Positions 8,462 through 16,724 of a DNA stretch of 64,000 nt are shown here, in pieces. The stretch spans positions 124,001 through 188,000 of the forward strand of contig NZ_QJJK01000008.1 in the NCBI RefSeq assembly GCF_003201475.1, written 5' to 3'. Made by a program: the position numbers and the translations under genes. The DNA comes from Chelatococcus asaccharovorans (GTDB taxonomy: Bacteria > Pseudomonadota > Alphaproteobacteria > Rhizobiales > Beijerinckiaceae). The first letter of the stretch is position 1, and each line of letters begins with the position of its first letter. The notes beneath the pieces were generated by a model. The model worked only from the letters and a program-made list of their open reading frames with translations, did not search any database and was not told the DNA's origin.

Positions 8462-9496
8462 TCTAGATGTCGTTTCCAAGAAGGTTGTTCAGCCTTGTCC
8501 ATGGCGCAAGGCCGTTGTGGGCTGAGTGGGGCCTGACGAGGTTGTAGTCGTCGAGCCAGGTCGGCATGGCTTCGGTTCTCTCGCGCGACGAGGCGTAAGG
8601 TGCGGCGTAAGCCCATTCCCGCAAGGTCGTTTGGATAAAGCGTTCGGCCTTTCCATTTGTGCGAGGCGTGTAGGGTCTCGTTCGGATGTGGCGGACGCCT
8701 CGGTTGGCGAGGAACCGTCGGAAAACATGGCTCTTATAGGCGCTGCCGTTGTCGCTCATGAGCCTCGCCACAGTGACGCCGTGGCGCGCGAACCAGGACA
8801 GAGCCCGGTCAGTGAAAGCGCAGACAGCGTCTGTTTTCTCATCGGCCAGGATTTCCGTGTAGGCCAATCGTGAGGCATCATCGATTGCGACGTGGAGAAC
8901 TTCCCATCCGGTGCCTCGCTTGCTGCTCTGGCCCCTCCTGTCACCGGTCATCCGATGGCCGATCCCATCGATGCGGCCCAGCTTCTTCGTGTCGACATGG
9001 ATCAGATCGCCCGGCCGTTCGCGTTCGTAGCGGTTGGCTGGGAGCTTGGACTCCAATGCTGTCAAACGCCCGAGGCCAATCCGGCGCAGGATGAGGCCCA
9101 CGGTCGCGCGCGGCATGCCCAGACGCCGCGCAATGGCCGGCCCGGTGAGGCGCTGACGACGCAGTTCCTCGATGGTGGCCACCGTTCCGATGGGAGTGCT
9201 GCTGGGCCGCCGCGCGGGCGCCGAGCTCCTGTCGTGCAGCATCCGCTCGCCGCCCGCCCGGAACCGCGCAAGCCACTTGAACCCTGTTCGCACGGAGACG
9301 CCCGCTGCCTCAGACGCGGCTACCACTGTCCAATCTTCTTCCACGACACGCCGCACGAGAAGGACTCGACCATGCATCGTCAGGCGCGCATTCTTATGAA
9401 CGTTCATCCGGGTGCTCCGGTTAGGGTTGGTGCTTCGCAACCCCAGCCTCACATCCCGGCCCCGGATGAACAACCTTCATAGCTTCGACATCTAGA
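8462..9496 (-). mobile_element. Intact IS481-family insertion sequence with 6-bp target duplication
   Basis: The element core runs from TGTCG at 8468 to CGACA at 9490. The terminal inverted repeats share TGTCG and, after seven mismatched bases, GAAGGTTGTTCA. The flanks are direct copies of TCTAGA (8462-8467 and 9491-9496), matching the NCTAGN target duplication reported for IS481 of Bordetella. One transposase gene fills the element. Clean ends and an uninterrupted frame suggest a recent, potentially active copy. Confidence 0.88.
8463..9407 (-). CDS. IS481-family transposase
   Basis: 314 residues from 'MNVHKNARLTMHGRVLLVRR'. An N-terminal helix-turn-helix ('AASEAAGVSVRTGFKWLARFR') is followed by the rve integrase core with the DDE triad: Asp in 'LIHVDTKKLG', Asp in 'ARLMSDNGSAYKS' and Glu in 'NGKAERFIQTTLREWAY'. 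Length and motifs are complete. The stop codon TAG is not in the element itself; it is formed by the duplicated target TCTAGA, so the frame ends correctly only when the element sits in a CTAG site. Confidence 0.93.
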   Translation of the reverse strand: MNVHKNARLTMHGRVLLVRRVVEEDWTVVAASEAAGVSVRTGFKWLARFRAGGERMLHDRSSAPARRPSSTPIGTVATIEELRRQRLTGPAIARRLGMPRATVGLILRRIGLGRLTALESKLPANRYERERPGDLIHVDTKKLGRIDGIGHRMTGDRRGQSSKRGTGWEVLHVAIDDASRLAYTEILADEKTDAVCAFTDRALSWFARHGVTVARLMSDNGSAYKSHVFRRFLANRGVRHIRTRPYTPRTNGKAERFIQTTLREWAYAAPYASSRERTEAMPTWLDDYNLVRPHSAHNGLAPWTRLNNLLGNDI

Positions 9497-9700
9497 GCAT
9501 GCTGACTTTATACGGAACCGTGGTGTCATTCCGGGGCGGGCCGAAAGGCCCGAGCCCGGAACCCATGAACACCATGGTCTACCAGAGAGGCACAGTCCGA
9601 TGCGTCTTTTCTCGGGCCGCGTGTTCATGGATCCCGGGCTCATTGCTGCGCAACGCCCCGGGATGACCGTGGGATTCCATCCAAATACAGCATGCTCTGG
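9491..9700. repeat. Imperfect ~200-bp intergenic palindrome
   Basis: GAGCATGCTG near 9496-9505 pairs with CAGCATGCTC near 9688-9697, and inside them 'GTCATTCCGGGGC' pairs with 'GCCCCGGGATGAC'. The inner 'GTCATTCC...GGGATGAC' design is a common non-coding repeat in this order. Frames across it look protein-like only by chance. Confidence 0.65.
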
Positions 9701-9939
9701 CGGTGCCGTGCATGATCTTGCGGGTGGAGCGGACTCTCGCGCGGCTCGTCAGCAGGCGCGGTCTTGTCTGTTCTCAACGTGGCGTCATGGCGGCGGTGTG
9801 TAGGGCACTCTTGCCGCGAATAGGGCTTTGTTCACCGGCGATGACGGGAGATGGCGCGCTCGGGTGACAAGGCTCGCCTGGCCTTCGGATCTTGCTGTGC
9901 CGGCGTATCGGGGAATATCGCGGTTCCGGCCGTAGACCG
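9701..9939. other. Spacer with no recognised gene
   Basis: About 240 bp following the palindrome. Nothing that I can support: no ribosome site, no family similarity, no clear hairpin. Confidence 0.5.
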
Positions 9940-10173
9940 TCAGCGAGCCGCAGCGACAGCCTTGGGCTTCCTGCGGGCTTTCACGGGGGGCGCAACCGTC
10001 GGCTCGCGCGCTTCCTGCTCCAACCTGGCAGCCCTCAGCCGGGCGGTCTTGGCATCGCGCGACGCCTCTTCCTGTCCAAGGATATCCCGCGCTGCCTTTG
10101 AGGTTGTTTCATGCCGTGCTTCAGTACGAGACAGTGCCAATTTGGAGCTGCGAAGCTCAGGCGTCGAGCGCAT
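9940..10173 (-). CDS. Small hypothetical protein, charged helical
   Basis: 77 residues, ATG preceded by a good site (GGAAGG, 8 bases away). The core 'AARDILGQEEASRDAKTARLRAARLEQEA' is a long charged helix of a type often seen in small uncharacterised Hyphomicrobiales proteins, and the tail is very basic ('KARRKPKA'). Function unknown. It lies downstream of the cold shock gene on the same strand, separated by a strong hairpin. Confidence 0.65.
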   Translation of the reverse strand: MRSTPELRSSKLALSRTEARHETTSKAARDILGQEEASRDAKTARLRAARLEQEAREPTVAPPVKARRKPKAVAAAR

Positions 10174-10196
10174 CAGAGTTCTTCCTTCCAGAGGAA

Positions 10197-10220
10197 GGAG
10201 GTCGGGCTTGCCCGACCTCC
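10197..10220. terminator. Strong hairpin between cold shock gene and small ORF
   Basis: GGAGGTCGGGC and GCCCGACCTCC are perfectly complementary with a two-base loop. It lies about 40 bp after the stop of the cold shock gene and just before the next start, so it may end or process that transcript. There is no T-run on the minus strand. Confidence 0.5.
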
Positions 10221-10257
10221 AAAAGCAACCACAGCAGCGTAGCGGGCGGATCGGGCC

Positions 10258-10467
10258 TTAGACGGCCTGAAGATTCTCGGCCGCCACCTTGCCCCTGCGA
10301 TCGTCCTTGACGGCGTCGAAGCTGATCTTCTGCCCTTCCGCAAGCGTGCGCATTCCAGCGCGCTCAAGCGCTGTAATATGCACGAATACGTCCGGTCCGC
10401 CGTTATCGGGCTGGATAAAACCGAAACCTTTATCGACGTTGAAGAATTTTACGGTACCAACAGTCAT
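10258..10467 (-). CDS. Cold shock domain protein (CspA family)
   Basis: 69 residues from '[21 protein letters not shown]'. A single OB-fold with RNP-1 (KGFGFI) and RNP-2 (VFVHI) binds single-stranded RNA/DNA and acts as an RNA chaperone. The window has a second paralogue at 34497-34706 with the same length. The start at 10467 is chosen by family length; the frame extends upstream without similarity. The leader upstream is long and contains the hairpin GCGCAGAC/GTCTGCGC near 10500-10521, as often found in csp leaders. Confidence 0.96.
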   Translation of the reverse strand: MTVGTVKFFNVDKGFGFIQPDNGGPDVFVHITALERAGMRTLAEGQKISFDAVKDDRRGKVAAENLQAV

Positions 10468-10717
10468 GGCGAGCTCCTTGTCGCATGCATAAAGGTACGC
10501 GCAGACCGTCTGTCTGCGCGCTAGTTGCATCGATTTTGTTGAGAAGATCGCCGGAAGCGCCGTTGGCGCAAAAAACAAAGTTCGGCAGCAAGATCGATAA
10601 TTCAGTTTAACACCGAAAAGATCATAACACCAGCGAAAGCTGCGCCATGCCGCGCAAGCCGGTTTCCCCGGTCGGTGCCCCTCCTGGCCTGCGCGCAGAT
10701 GGTCCGGCCCGCTGTGG

Positions 10718-13468
10718 CTAAGCCATATAGGCCGCGGTTGGCCAGACCTTGCGCATGACCGCCTTCTCGATCTCCAGCACGATCATCGTGAGTACACCGA
10801 GAGCGACGATCAACAGACCGTCGACGAGGGAGATGGGCGCGCTACCGAACAGATCGTTCATGAAGGGCGCATAGGTGAATGCGATCTGCGCCACGACTGC
10901 GACGCCGATCGCGCCGAGTACGGCAGGTGTTCCCACCGCGCCGATCAGGCTGAAAGACGTCATGTGCAGGTAGCGAACATTGAAGAGATAGAAAATTTCC
11001 ATCACGACAACCGCGTTGACAACCGCGGTGCGGGCCTCACCCTGCGTGTATCCGCGCCAGAGGGCGAGATAAAACGCGCCGAACACACCCAGCATGAAGA
11101 GGAAGGAGACGAAGACAATCCGCCAGACGAGGAAGCGCGACAGGAGCGGGGCACCGCGCCTGCGCGGCGGACGCCGCATCACGTTCGGCTCGGAAGGCTC
11201 GAACGCAAGCGCCAGTCCGAGCGTCACGGTCGTAATCAAGTTGATCCAGAGAATCTGCACAGGCGTCATCGGCAAGGTCAAGCCGAAGACGATCGCGAGC
11301 ACGACACTGAGCGTCTCGCCGCCGTTGGTGGGAAGCGTCCAACCGATGACCTTGCGGATATTGTCGTAGACGGTGCGGCCTTCATGAACGGCCGCGACGA
11401 TCGAGGCAAAATTGTCGTCGAGAAGCACCATCTGCGCCGCCTCCTTGGCGGCCTCCGTGCCCTTGCGGCCCATGGCGACGCCGACATCCGACTGCTTCAG
11501 CGCCGGGGCGTCGTTGACGCCGTCGCCCGTCATCGCGACGATATGCCCATTCGCCTGGAGCGCGCGCACGATCCGGAGCTTGTGCTCCGGGGTCGTCCGG
11601 GCGAACACGCTGACCTCATCCACGACAGCACGCAGTTCCGCATCTGTGAGCCTGTCGAGCGCCGCCCCCTCGATAGCCTTGGGGTCGTTGGCAATGGCGA
11701 GCTGGCGGGCGATGGCCCTCGCGGTGCCATTGTGATCACCGGTGATCATCTTGACGCCGATGCCGGCCGCCCGGCATTCCGCCACGGCGGCTATGGCCTC
11801 CTCGCGCGGTGGATCGATGAAGCCGACCACGCCAAGGAAGGTCAGCCCGGATGTGACGGTTGCGAAGGCCATTCGGTCGACCCCCGCATCCGGGACCATC
11901 GTCGCGAAGCCGAGAACGCGCTCGCCGCCAGCCGCGGCGGCATCAATCCGCTGCTGCCAGTAGGCGTGGTCGATCGGACGCGTCGCGCCCGGGCCTGCCT
12001 GGTCGATGCACATTGCCAGCACGCGCTCGGGTGCACCCTTGACGAACACACGGCGTTCGCTGCCCGGTCCCTCGTGGAGGGTCGCCATGAAACGGTGCTG
12101 CGCATCGAAGGGGATCTCGTCCAGCCTCGCCCACGCCTCACGCTCGGTCTCGGGATGAAGCCCGGCCTTGGCGGCGAGCGTCACGAGGGCGCCCTCCATC
12201 GGATCGCCGAGGACCGACCATTGGCCGTCCTCATCAACGAGGCGGGCGTCGTTGCAGAGCAACGCTGCCTGGATCAGCCGGTCACGGGCACCGTCAGGCT
12301 CAGCCGCCCCGCCATCCTCGGCCACAAGCTTGCCCTCCGGCGCATAACCGGCCCCCGACAGTCCCGTCACCCCTTGCGCCGTCGCCACGCGGCGGGCCGT
12401 CATCTGGTTCTTGGTCAGCGTGCCGGTCTTGTCGGAACAGATCACGGAGGTCGCGCCCAGCGTCTCAACGGCCGGTAGACGGCGGACCACGGCGCGGCGC
12501 GCCGCCATCCTGCGGACGCCGATCGCCAGCGTTATGGTGATCACAGCTGGCAGTCCCTCGGGCACCACGCCGACGGCCAGCGCGACGACCACCATCAATG
12601 CGTCGACCCAATCATAACTCCTGGCAAGGACGGCAAAGACGAACAACGCAGCCGCAGTCGCGACGGCAAACCACGTGAACTGCCGGCTGAATTCGTTGAT
12701 CTGCCGCAGGAGGGGCGTCGTCAGCATCTCAACCTTGCCGATCAGATCAGAGATCCGGCCGATTTCCGTGCTTGCACCCGTCGCCGTGGCAACGCCGTAT
12801 CCCTGGCCGGTCGCGACCAGCGTACCCGAATAGAGCATCGAGAACCGATCACCGAGCGGCGCGTTCTCCGCAGCGACGCCTTCGCTCTTCTCGGCCGGAA
12901 CGGATTCGCCGGTCAGGATGGCCTCATCCACAGTCAGCCCACGGGCGCGCAACAGCTTGATATCGGCTGGCACCTTGTCGCCGGCTTCGAGGACGACGAT
13001 GTCTCCCGGGACGATATTCCTTGCGTCGATCGTGTGCCGTTCGCCCTCGCGCAGGACGGTCGCATGAGGCGCGATCATGTCGCGGATCGCATCCAGCGCC
13101 TGTTCGGCACGGCCTTCCTGGACGAATCCGACCACCGCATTGACCAGCACGACGATCACGATCACCGCACCGTCGACAAGATGCCCCAGAACGATGGCGG
13201 CCGTCGCTGCGCAGAGCAGGACATAGATCAGGGCATTGTTGAACTGCGCGAGGAAACGAAGAAACGGCCGGGTCCGTGCTGCTGCTGGTAGCTGATTCGG
13301 TCCGTAGATTCCCAAGCGGCGCCCAGCTTCCTGATGATCGAGGCCGTCGGTGCCGGTCTCAAATGCAATGCAGGTCTCTGCAGCCGTTCTTGCGTGCCAG
13401 GCGCCAGATCGTGTGTTGTTGGGCCTCGTGTCATGGGCGCGTGTTACATTCACCGTTTTCGCCGCCAT
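10718..13468 (-). CDS. P-type ATPase, cation-transporting (P2A-like)
   Basis: 916 residues starting at '[18 protein letters not shown]'. Actuator loop TGES (186-189), TM4 PEGLP (303-307), phosphorylation site DKTGTLT with Asp346, and the hinge '[13 protein letters not shown]' are all intact, so it is an active ion pump of the Ca2+/Na+-ATPase branch. The TM4 motif '[15 protein letters not shown]' is SERCA-like. The TM6 region reads '[16 protein letters not shown]', lacking the Asp that binds Ca2+ in SERCA, so the ion is uncertain. The start is preceded by three tandem 19-bp repeats that each contain AGAGAGG, and about 330 bp upstream lies an FNR/FixK-type promoter. Confidence 0.92.
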   Translation of the reverse strand: MAAKTVNVTRAHDTRPNNTRSGAWHARTAAETCIAFETGTDGLDHQEAGRRLGIYGPNQLPAAARTRPFLRFLAQFNNALIYVLLCAATAAIVLGHLVDGAVIVIVVLVNAVVGFVQEGRAEQALDAIRDMIAPHATVLREGERHTIDARNIVPGDIVVLEAGDKVPADIKLLRARGLTVDEAILTGESVPAEKSEGVAAENAPLGDRFSMLYSGTLVATGQGYGVATATGASTEIGRISDLIGKVEMLTTPLLRQINEFSRQFTWFAVATAAALFVFAVLARSYDWVDALMVVVALAVGVVPEGLPAVITITLAIGVRRMAARRAVVRRLPAVETLGATSVICSDKTGTLTKNQMTARRVATAQGVTGLSGAGYAPEGKLVAEDGGAAEPDGARDRLIQAALLCNDARLVDEDGQWSVLGDPMEGALVTLAAKAGLHPETEREAWARLDEIPFDAQHRFMATLHEGPGSERRVFVKGAPERVLAMCIDQAGPGATRPIDHAYWQQRIDAAAAGGERVLGFATMVPDAGVDRMAFATVTSGLTFLGVVGFIDPPREEAIAAVAECRAAGIGVKMITGDHNGTARAIARQLAIANDPKAIEGAALDRLTDAELRAVVDEVSVFARTTPEHKLRIVRALQANGHIVAMTGDGVNDAPALKQSDVGVAMGRKGTEAAKEAAQMVLLDDNFASIVAAVHEGRTVYDNIRKVIGWTLPTNGGETLSVVLAIVFGLTLPMTPVQILWINLITTVTLGLALAFEPSEPNVMRRPPRRRGAPLLSRFLVWRIVFVSFLFMLGVFGAFYLALWRGYTQGEARTAVVNAVVVMEIFYLFNVRYLHMTSFSLIGAVGTPAVLGAIGVAVVAQIAFTYAPFMNDLFGSAPISLVDGLLIVALGVLTMIVLEIEKAVMRKVWPTAAYMA

Positions 13469-13470
13469 GA

Positions 13471-13527
13471 CACCTCTCTGTCCGTTGCTCACCTCTCTGT
13501 CCGTTGCCCACCTCTCTGTCCGTTGCC
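13471..13527 (-). repeat. Three tandem 19-bp repeats carrying the ribosome binding site
   Basis: Units at 13471-13489, 13490-13508 and 13509-13527 read (minus strand) GGCAACGGACAGAGAGGTG with a single-base difference. The unit next to the gene places AGAGAGG about five bases before the ATG of the P-type ATPase; the other two copies repeat the same Shine-Dalgarno-like core 19 and 38 bases upstream. Confidence 0.9.
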
Positions 13528-13768
13528 CGGTCCTTTCGGCGCATGAGCGAGTCGGTGGCGGCGGGCCCCCCTCGCAGCGCGGGACAGCACCACCGGATTG
13601 CCGCGGCCACGACCACCTACACCTGCGAAGCGCGCCCTCGCCTTCCCCACGCGACGGGAGAAGAGGCGGTCTCCGCCTTCCAATGAATATGCGGCCCATG
13701 CGGACAGCGAGGCTGGCGCAAGTCTGCAACTCATCTAAAGGCAATCGGGTCGACGACCCAATTAAGCT

Positions 13769-13812
13769 ATCTATAGCTGCAACAATCATCAACAAGCGTT
13801 GACTGAGATCAA
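13769..13812 (-). promoter_or_regulatory. FNR/FixK-type box with a class II -10 element
   Basis: On the minus strand TTGATCTCAGTCAA (13812-13799) matches the FNR/FixK consensus TTGAT-N4-ATCAA at nine of ten fixed positions. TATAGAT follows at 13775-13769; the box centre and -10 hexamer centre are 33 bp apart, within one base of the -41.5 geometry. A transcript starting near 13764 would read into the P-type ATPase with a ~295-base leader. Confidence 0.65.
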
Positions 13813-14169
13813 GCCGGTTGCGTCGACATTGACCCCACAGCGAGCCTGATGCCCCACCGCGGCGCGAAGCGGCGGTCTCGGCCAGCGTCACGGCAGGCGG
13901 AGCGCACGTCGAAGCCCACGCGCGGCGGCGATGCGACACGCGACAGATTCGATCAGCCAAGAGTGATGAGGGCGCCACGAACAAAAGGCGAGCGACAGAA
14001 GCCTGACCAGCAGAACCTGGCCATAGGCCGCGCTTCACAAGGCATCTCGCGCGCAAGCGCGCCGCGGCACTCTTCCCGTCAAACGGGCGCGCCGCGAAAC
14101 CATCCAGGTCGGGACCGGCTTATGGGCCCGTTCGCCGAGGCCGATGCCGCGACGATTCGGCTGGCCTGT
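13813..14169. other. Spacer between HdeD-like gene and FNR-type promoter
   Basis: About 360 bp with no gene that I can support. GC-rich frames here lack ribosome sites and recognisable motifs. No clear terminator for the HdeD-like gene was found. Confidence 0.45.
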
Positions 14170-14745
14170 TCAGCGCCGTGACCGCAGCATCCAACCGAAG
14201 CTGATGAAGCCTATGCCCTGGAACAGCAGATCAAAAGCGAGGATCGCGCCGAGCAGGACGAGGCTGTTGCCGGGCCAGGCCGAATAGACCAGGACACCGA
14301 CGAGGAGCGTGATGACACCCGTCGCGACGATCCAGCCCCAGCCGCTCTCCGGACGCGCGGCGAAACCGATCCAGATCCGGAAGATGCCAGCCACCACCAG
14401 CAGGACGGCAAGCAGCAATGTCAGCGCCGCGGACGCCAAGAGCGGATTATAGAAGGCAATGACGCCCGCGAAGGCGTAGAAGATGCCGCTGAGAAGCCAA
14501 TAGAAGAAGCGCCCCCAGGTCTTGACCTGGAACGCATGGACGATCTCAACGATACCCCCGATCAGCATCATCGCGCCGATATAGAAGATCGTCGCAACCG
14601 TCGCGAGCAGGAGATTGGCAAGCGCGACGACGCCGAGGAGGATGAGCCCCACACCAAGCGCGACAAACCAGCCCCATTTACCACGCACTTCCTCTACGGC
14701 TGTACCAAGCGAGGAGGACGTTCCTGTTTGTCCGGCATGTGTCAT
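14170..14745 (-). CDS. HdeD/DUF308-family membrane protein
   Basis: 191 residues with six predicted membrane helices in three pairs, the DUF308 repeat layout ('GLILLGVVALANLLLATVATIFYIGAMMLIGGIVEI...'). E. coli HdeD belongs to this family and is tied to acid resistance at high cell density, but the molecular role is unknown. It lies among stress-type genes, and its transcription points toward the P-type ATPase gene, 700 bp away with a separate promoter between them. Confidence 0.9.
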   Translation of the reverse strand: MTHAGQTGTSSSLGTAVEEVRGKWGWFVALGVGLILLGVVALANLLLATVATIFYIGAMMLIGGIVEIVHAFQVKTWGRFFYWLLSGIFYAFAGVIAFYNPLLASAALTLLLAVLLVVAGIFRIWIGFAARPESGWGWIVATGVITLLVGVLVYSAWPGNSLVLLGAILAFDLLFQGIGFISFGWMLRSRR

Positions 14746-15352
14746 AGATCGCCCCTGATGCGGAAATCACCATCATATTGCTGCACTATAACCTTTCGGT
14801 TGAACCAACGATACCACAGCCGGGCGAAATAGTCACCGGTCGCAGATTGCGCCACTCCAAGTCGTTTGGCGCGTAATGACGCGTGACAACTGCCGCCTCG
14901 CCATGTATCTGCCTGGCGTCATCATCCGATTCCCTCGCGGTTGAACGTTCAGACATGTCCAGGTTCCCTGGAAAGAACGCATGCTCATGCCTCCCATCTC
15001 CTGGCGCCCATCTCCTGGCGCCCGTCTCCTGGCGCCCGTCTCCTGGCGCCCGTCTTCGCGATCGAGGCGCGCGACGGCCCGCGGCGTCCCGATCGGCGTG
15101 TATCAACCAGATGGCTGCAACAGCCTTTGTATTCGAAGACAATGCGCCGGCTACCGGATGCGGCGCGTCGTTTAAAGTTACTTCAGTGCGTCTTATTACG
15201 CTGCGATAGCTCCAGTTACGCGATCCCGAGACGGCGCGATTTCGACCTGTGCGGCGGAACACAGGCGCGCCCGGTGGATAAGAGCATAATCCCGGGCGTC
15301 GAAAACTGGATCGGCCCGTGCGGTTTCTCAGTTTTGATGACGGAGTTAGACA
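14746..15352. other. Spacer containing a 14-bp tandem repeat
   Basis: About 600 bp without a supported gene. Overlapping frames on both strands exist only because of high G+C and the repeat at 14997-15052. Confidence 0.5.
14997..15052 (+). repeat. Four tandem 14-bp repeats (TCTCCTGGCGCCCG)
   Basis: Four units of TCTCCTGGCGCCC[A/G] in head-to-tail order, with the partial unit TCT after the last. Such short perfect arrays often vary in copy number between strains. Each unit contains the palindrome GGCGCC. Confidence 0.9.
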
Positions 15353-15565
15353 ATGTATACGCCGAAGGTCGTTCCGATCGCGGTGTCTTCGCAGCATATC
15401 GCTGAAGCTGAGGCGCGCTGCGCCCGACAACGGGCGTTTATCAGGGACCTGCAGGCCACCGGCCAGCCGACAAACACGGCCGAGACCATCTTGGCGAGCA
15501 TGGAGGATTGCCTCGCCCGCATGCGCGAAGCTCTGGCACGGCCCATCTTGCGGAAGGCCTCCTGA
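15353..15565 (+). CDS. Small hypothetical helical protein
   Basis: 70 residues, ATG with GGAG about 7 bases upstream. The sequence 'QHIAEAEARCARQRAFIRDLQATG...TAETILASMEDCLARMREAL' is two amphipathic helices joined by a short loop, a layout common in small uncharacterised Hyphomicrobiales proteins. No catalytic residues. Function unknown; it is convergent with the HAD phosphatase gene. Confidence 0.7.
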   Translation: MYTPKVVPIAVSSQHIAEAEARCARQRAFIRDLQATGQPTNTAETILASMEDCLARMREALARPILRKAS

Positions 15566-15640
15566 GCTCGCCCGGGACCTCTCAGTCGCGCGGCGGGACG
15601 ACTGGAGAGCGCCGATCACCGGACGACATTTCCACGGTTT

Positions 15641-16681
15641 CTACTTCTTGTCGAAAGGAAAGACGACCTTCCAGTCGCTCTTCATATCGACCACGGTCCA
15701 GCCGCGCCGGGGCGCTTCGTCGAGCGCCTTGTCGAGGCGGCCGACCGGCGACGCCCGGTCATAGGCCCATTCTCGCGCGGCATCCGTATGATGCACGATC
15801 AGCCCGAAGCGCGGCCCCGAATCGAGCGTGGTCCACTGCAGCATTTCAAGATCGCCATCGGAATTTCCGGCGGCAAAAAGAGGCCGGCGTCCGATGAAGC
15901 GGTTGATGCCGATCGGCTTGCCCGGTCCATCGTCGACGAACTCGACCGCCGCGAGCTTTTCGATGACCGGCTTGTCGGCCCCCAGCTTGAAGAGGGTCTT
16001 GCCGCTCGACCCGACGATCCGCTCCGGCGGAATGCCGTAGGCCGCGGGCACCCACGGACGCATGAACTCGATCCCCCCTCCCGAGACGATGAATGTCTTG
16101 AAGTCATTGGCCTTGAGGAAATCAAGCAGTTCCAGCATGGGCTGGTACACGAGCGCGGTATAGGGCTGGTTGAACCGGGGATGGCGGGCCGTGGCCAGCC
16201 ATGTCCGGACGATCGCCTCGAATTCCGTCACCGTCATTCCCGAATGGGTCTGCGCTATGATCGCGAGGAGCCCCTTTTCGCCCAGGGCGGCGAGAGCGGC
16301 CCGGTCGCCTTCAACCACAGCCTTGAACGGCTGGCTATCGCGCAATGCCGGATTCGCCGTCGCCATTTCCTTCAGGCGATCCACGGCGAAGACGACCTGG
16401 ACATACATGGGTTGCTCGGACCACAAGGTGCCGTCATTGTCGAAGGTCGCGACACGCTCCTCGACAGGCACGTAGTCAGCGCCCCCTTGGGTCGTCACGC
16501 GGCGCACGAAATCGAGGATCGCGGTCTTCGCCTTGCCGTCATTCCATGAGGGCAGAGGATCGGTCTGGGCCAAGGCCACCGATGCGTCGAATGGGCCAAG
16601 CGCCGGGGTGAGCGCCAGCAGAAGACCAAGGCCGAGCGCCGCGAGGCTGCGCCTGCTCCAGCTCCGGGCTGTCGTGCTCAC
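15641..16681 (-). CDS. Exported HAD-family phosphatase
   Basis: 346 residues from a GTG preceded by GGGGAGGG. An N-terminal signal ('RRSLAALGLGLLLALTPALG', ending near 'ALAQ') sends it to the periplasm. HAD motif I is F-D81-N-D83-G-T, motif II Ser in 'FIVSGGG', and motif IV 'AAGNSDGDLEML' with the metal ligands; all are intact. It resembles the phosphoserine-phosphatase-like HAD group. It starts 43 bp after the stop of the formylglycine-generating enzyme gene and is probably cotranscribed with it; such pairs may process sulfated or phosphorylated compounds, but the substrate is unknown. Confidence 0.88.
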   Translation of the reverse strand: MSTTARSWSRRSLAALGLGLLLALTPALGPFDASVALAQTDPLPSWNDGKAKTAILDFVRRVTTQGGADYVPVEERVATFDNDGTLWSEQPMYVQVVFAVDRLKEMATANPALRDSQPFKAVVEGDRAALAALGEKGLLAIIAQTHSGMTVTEFEAIVRTWLATARHPRFNQPYTALVYQPMLELLDFLKANDFKTFIVSGGGIEFMRPWVPAAYGIPPERIVGSSGKTLFKLGADKPVIEKLAAVEFVDDGPGKPIGINRFIGRRPLFAAGNSDGDLEMLQWTTLDSGPRFGLIVHHTDAAREWAYDRASPVGRLDKALDEAPRRGWTVVDMKSDWKVVFPFDKK

Positions 16682-16724
16682 GGTTTCGCCCTCCCCTCTC
16701 AATGGATCTCGACCCCACCTCTGC

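Noticed and set aside
8892-9482. Plus-strand frame of nearly 200 residues within the IS element
   Set aside because: It is the reverse of the transposase and lacks any motif.
10964-12478. 500-residue plus-strand frame inside the P-type ATPase
   Set aside because: Antisense shadow in high-G+C DNA; composition is Arg/Gly/His-rich with no domain.
13849-14181. Frame between HdeD-like and P-type ATPase genes
   Set aside because: Arg-rich composition without a ribosome site or family; spurious.
14786-15619. Overlapping frames on both strands around the 14-bp repeat
   Set aside because: They exist because of the repeat and high G+C; the only one with a site and plausible protein is 15353-15565.
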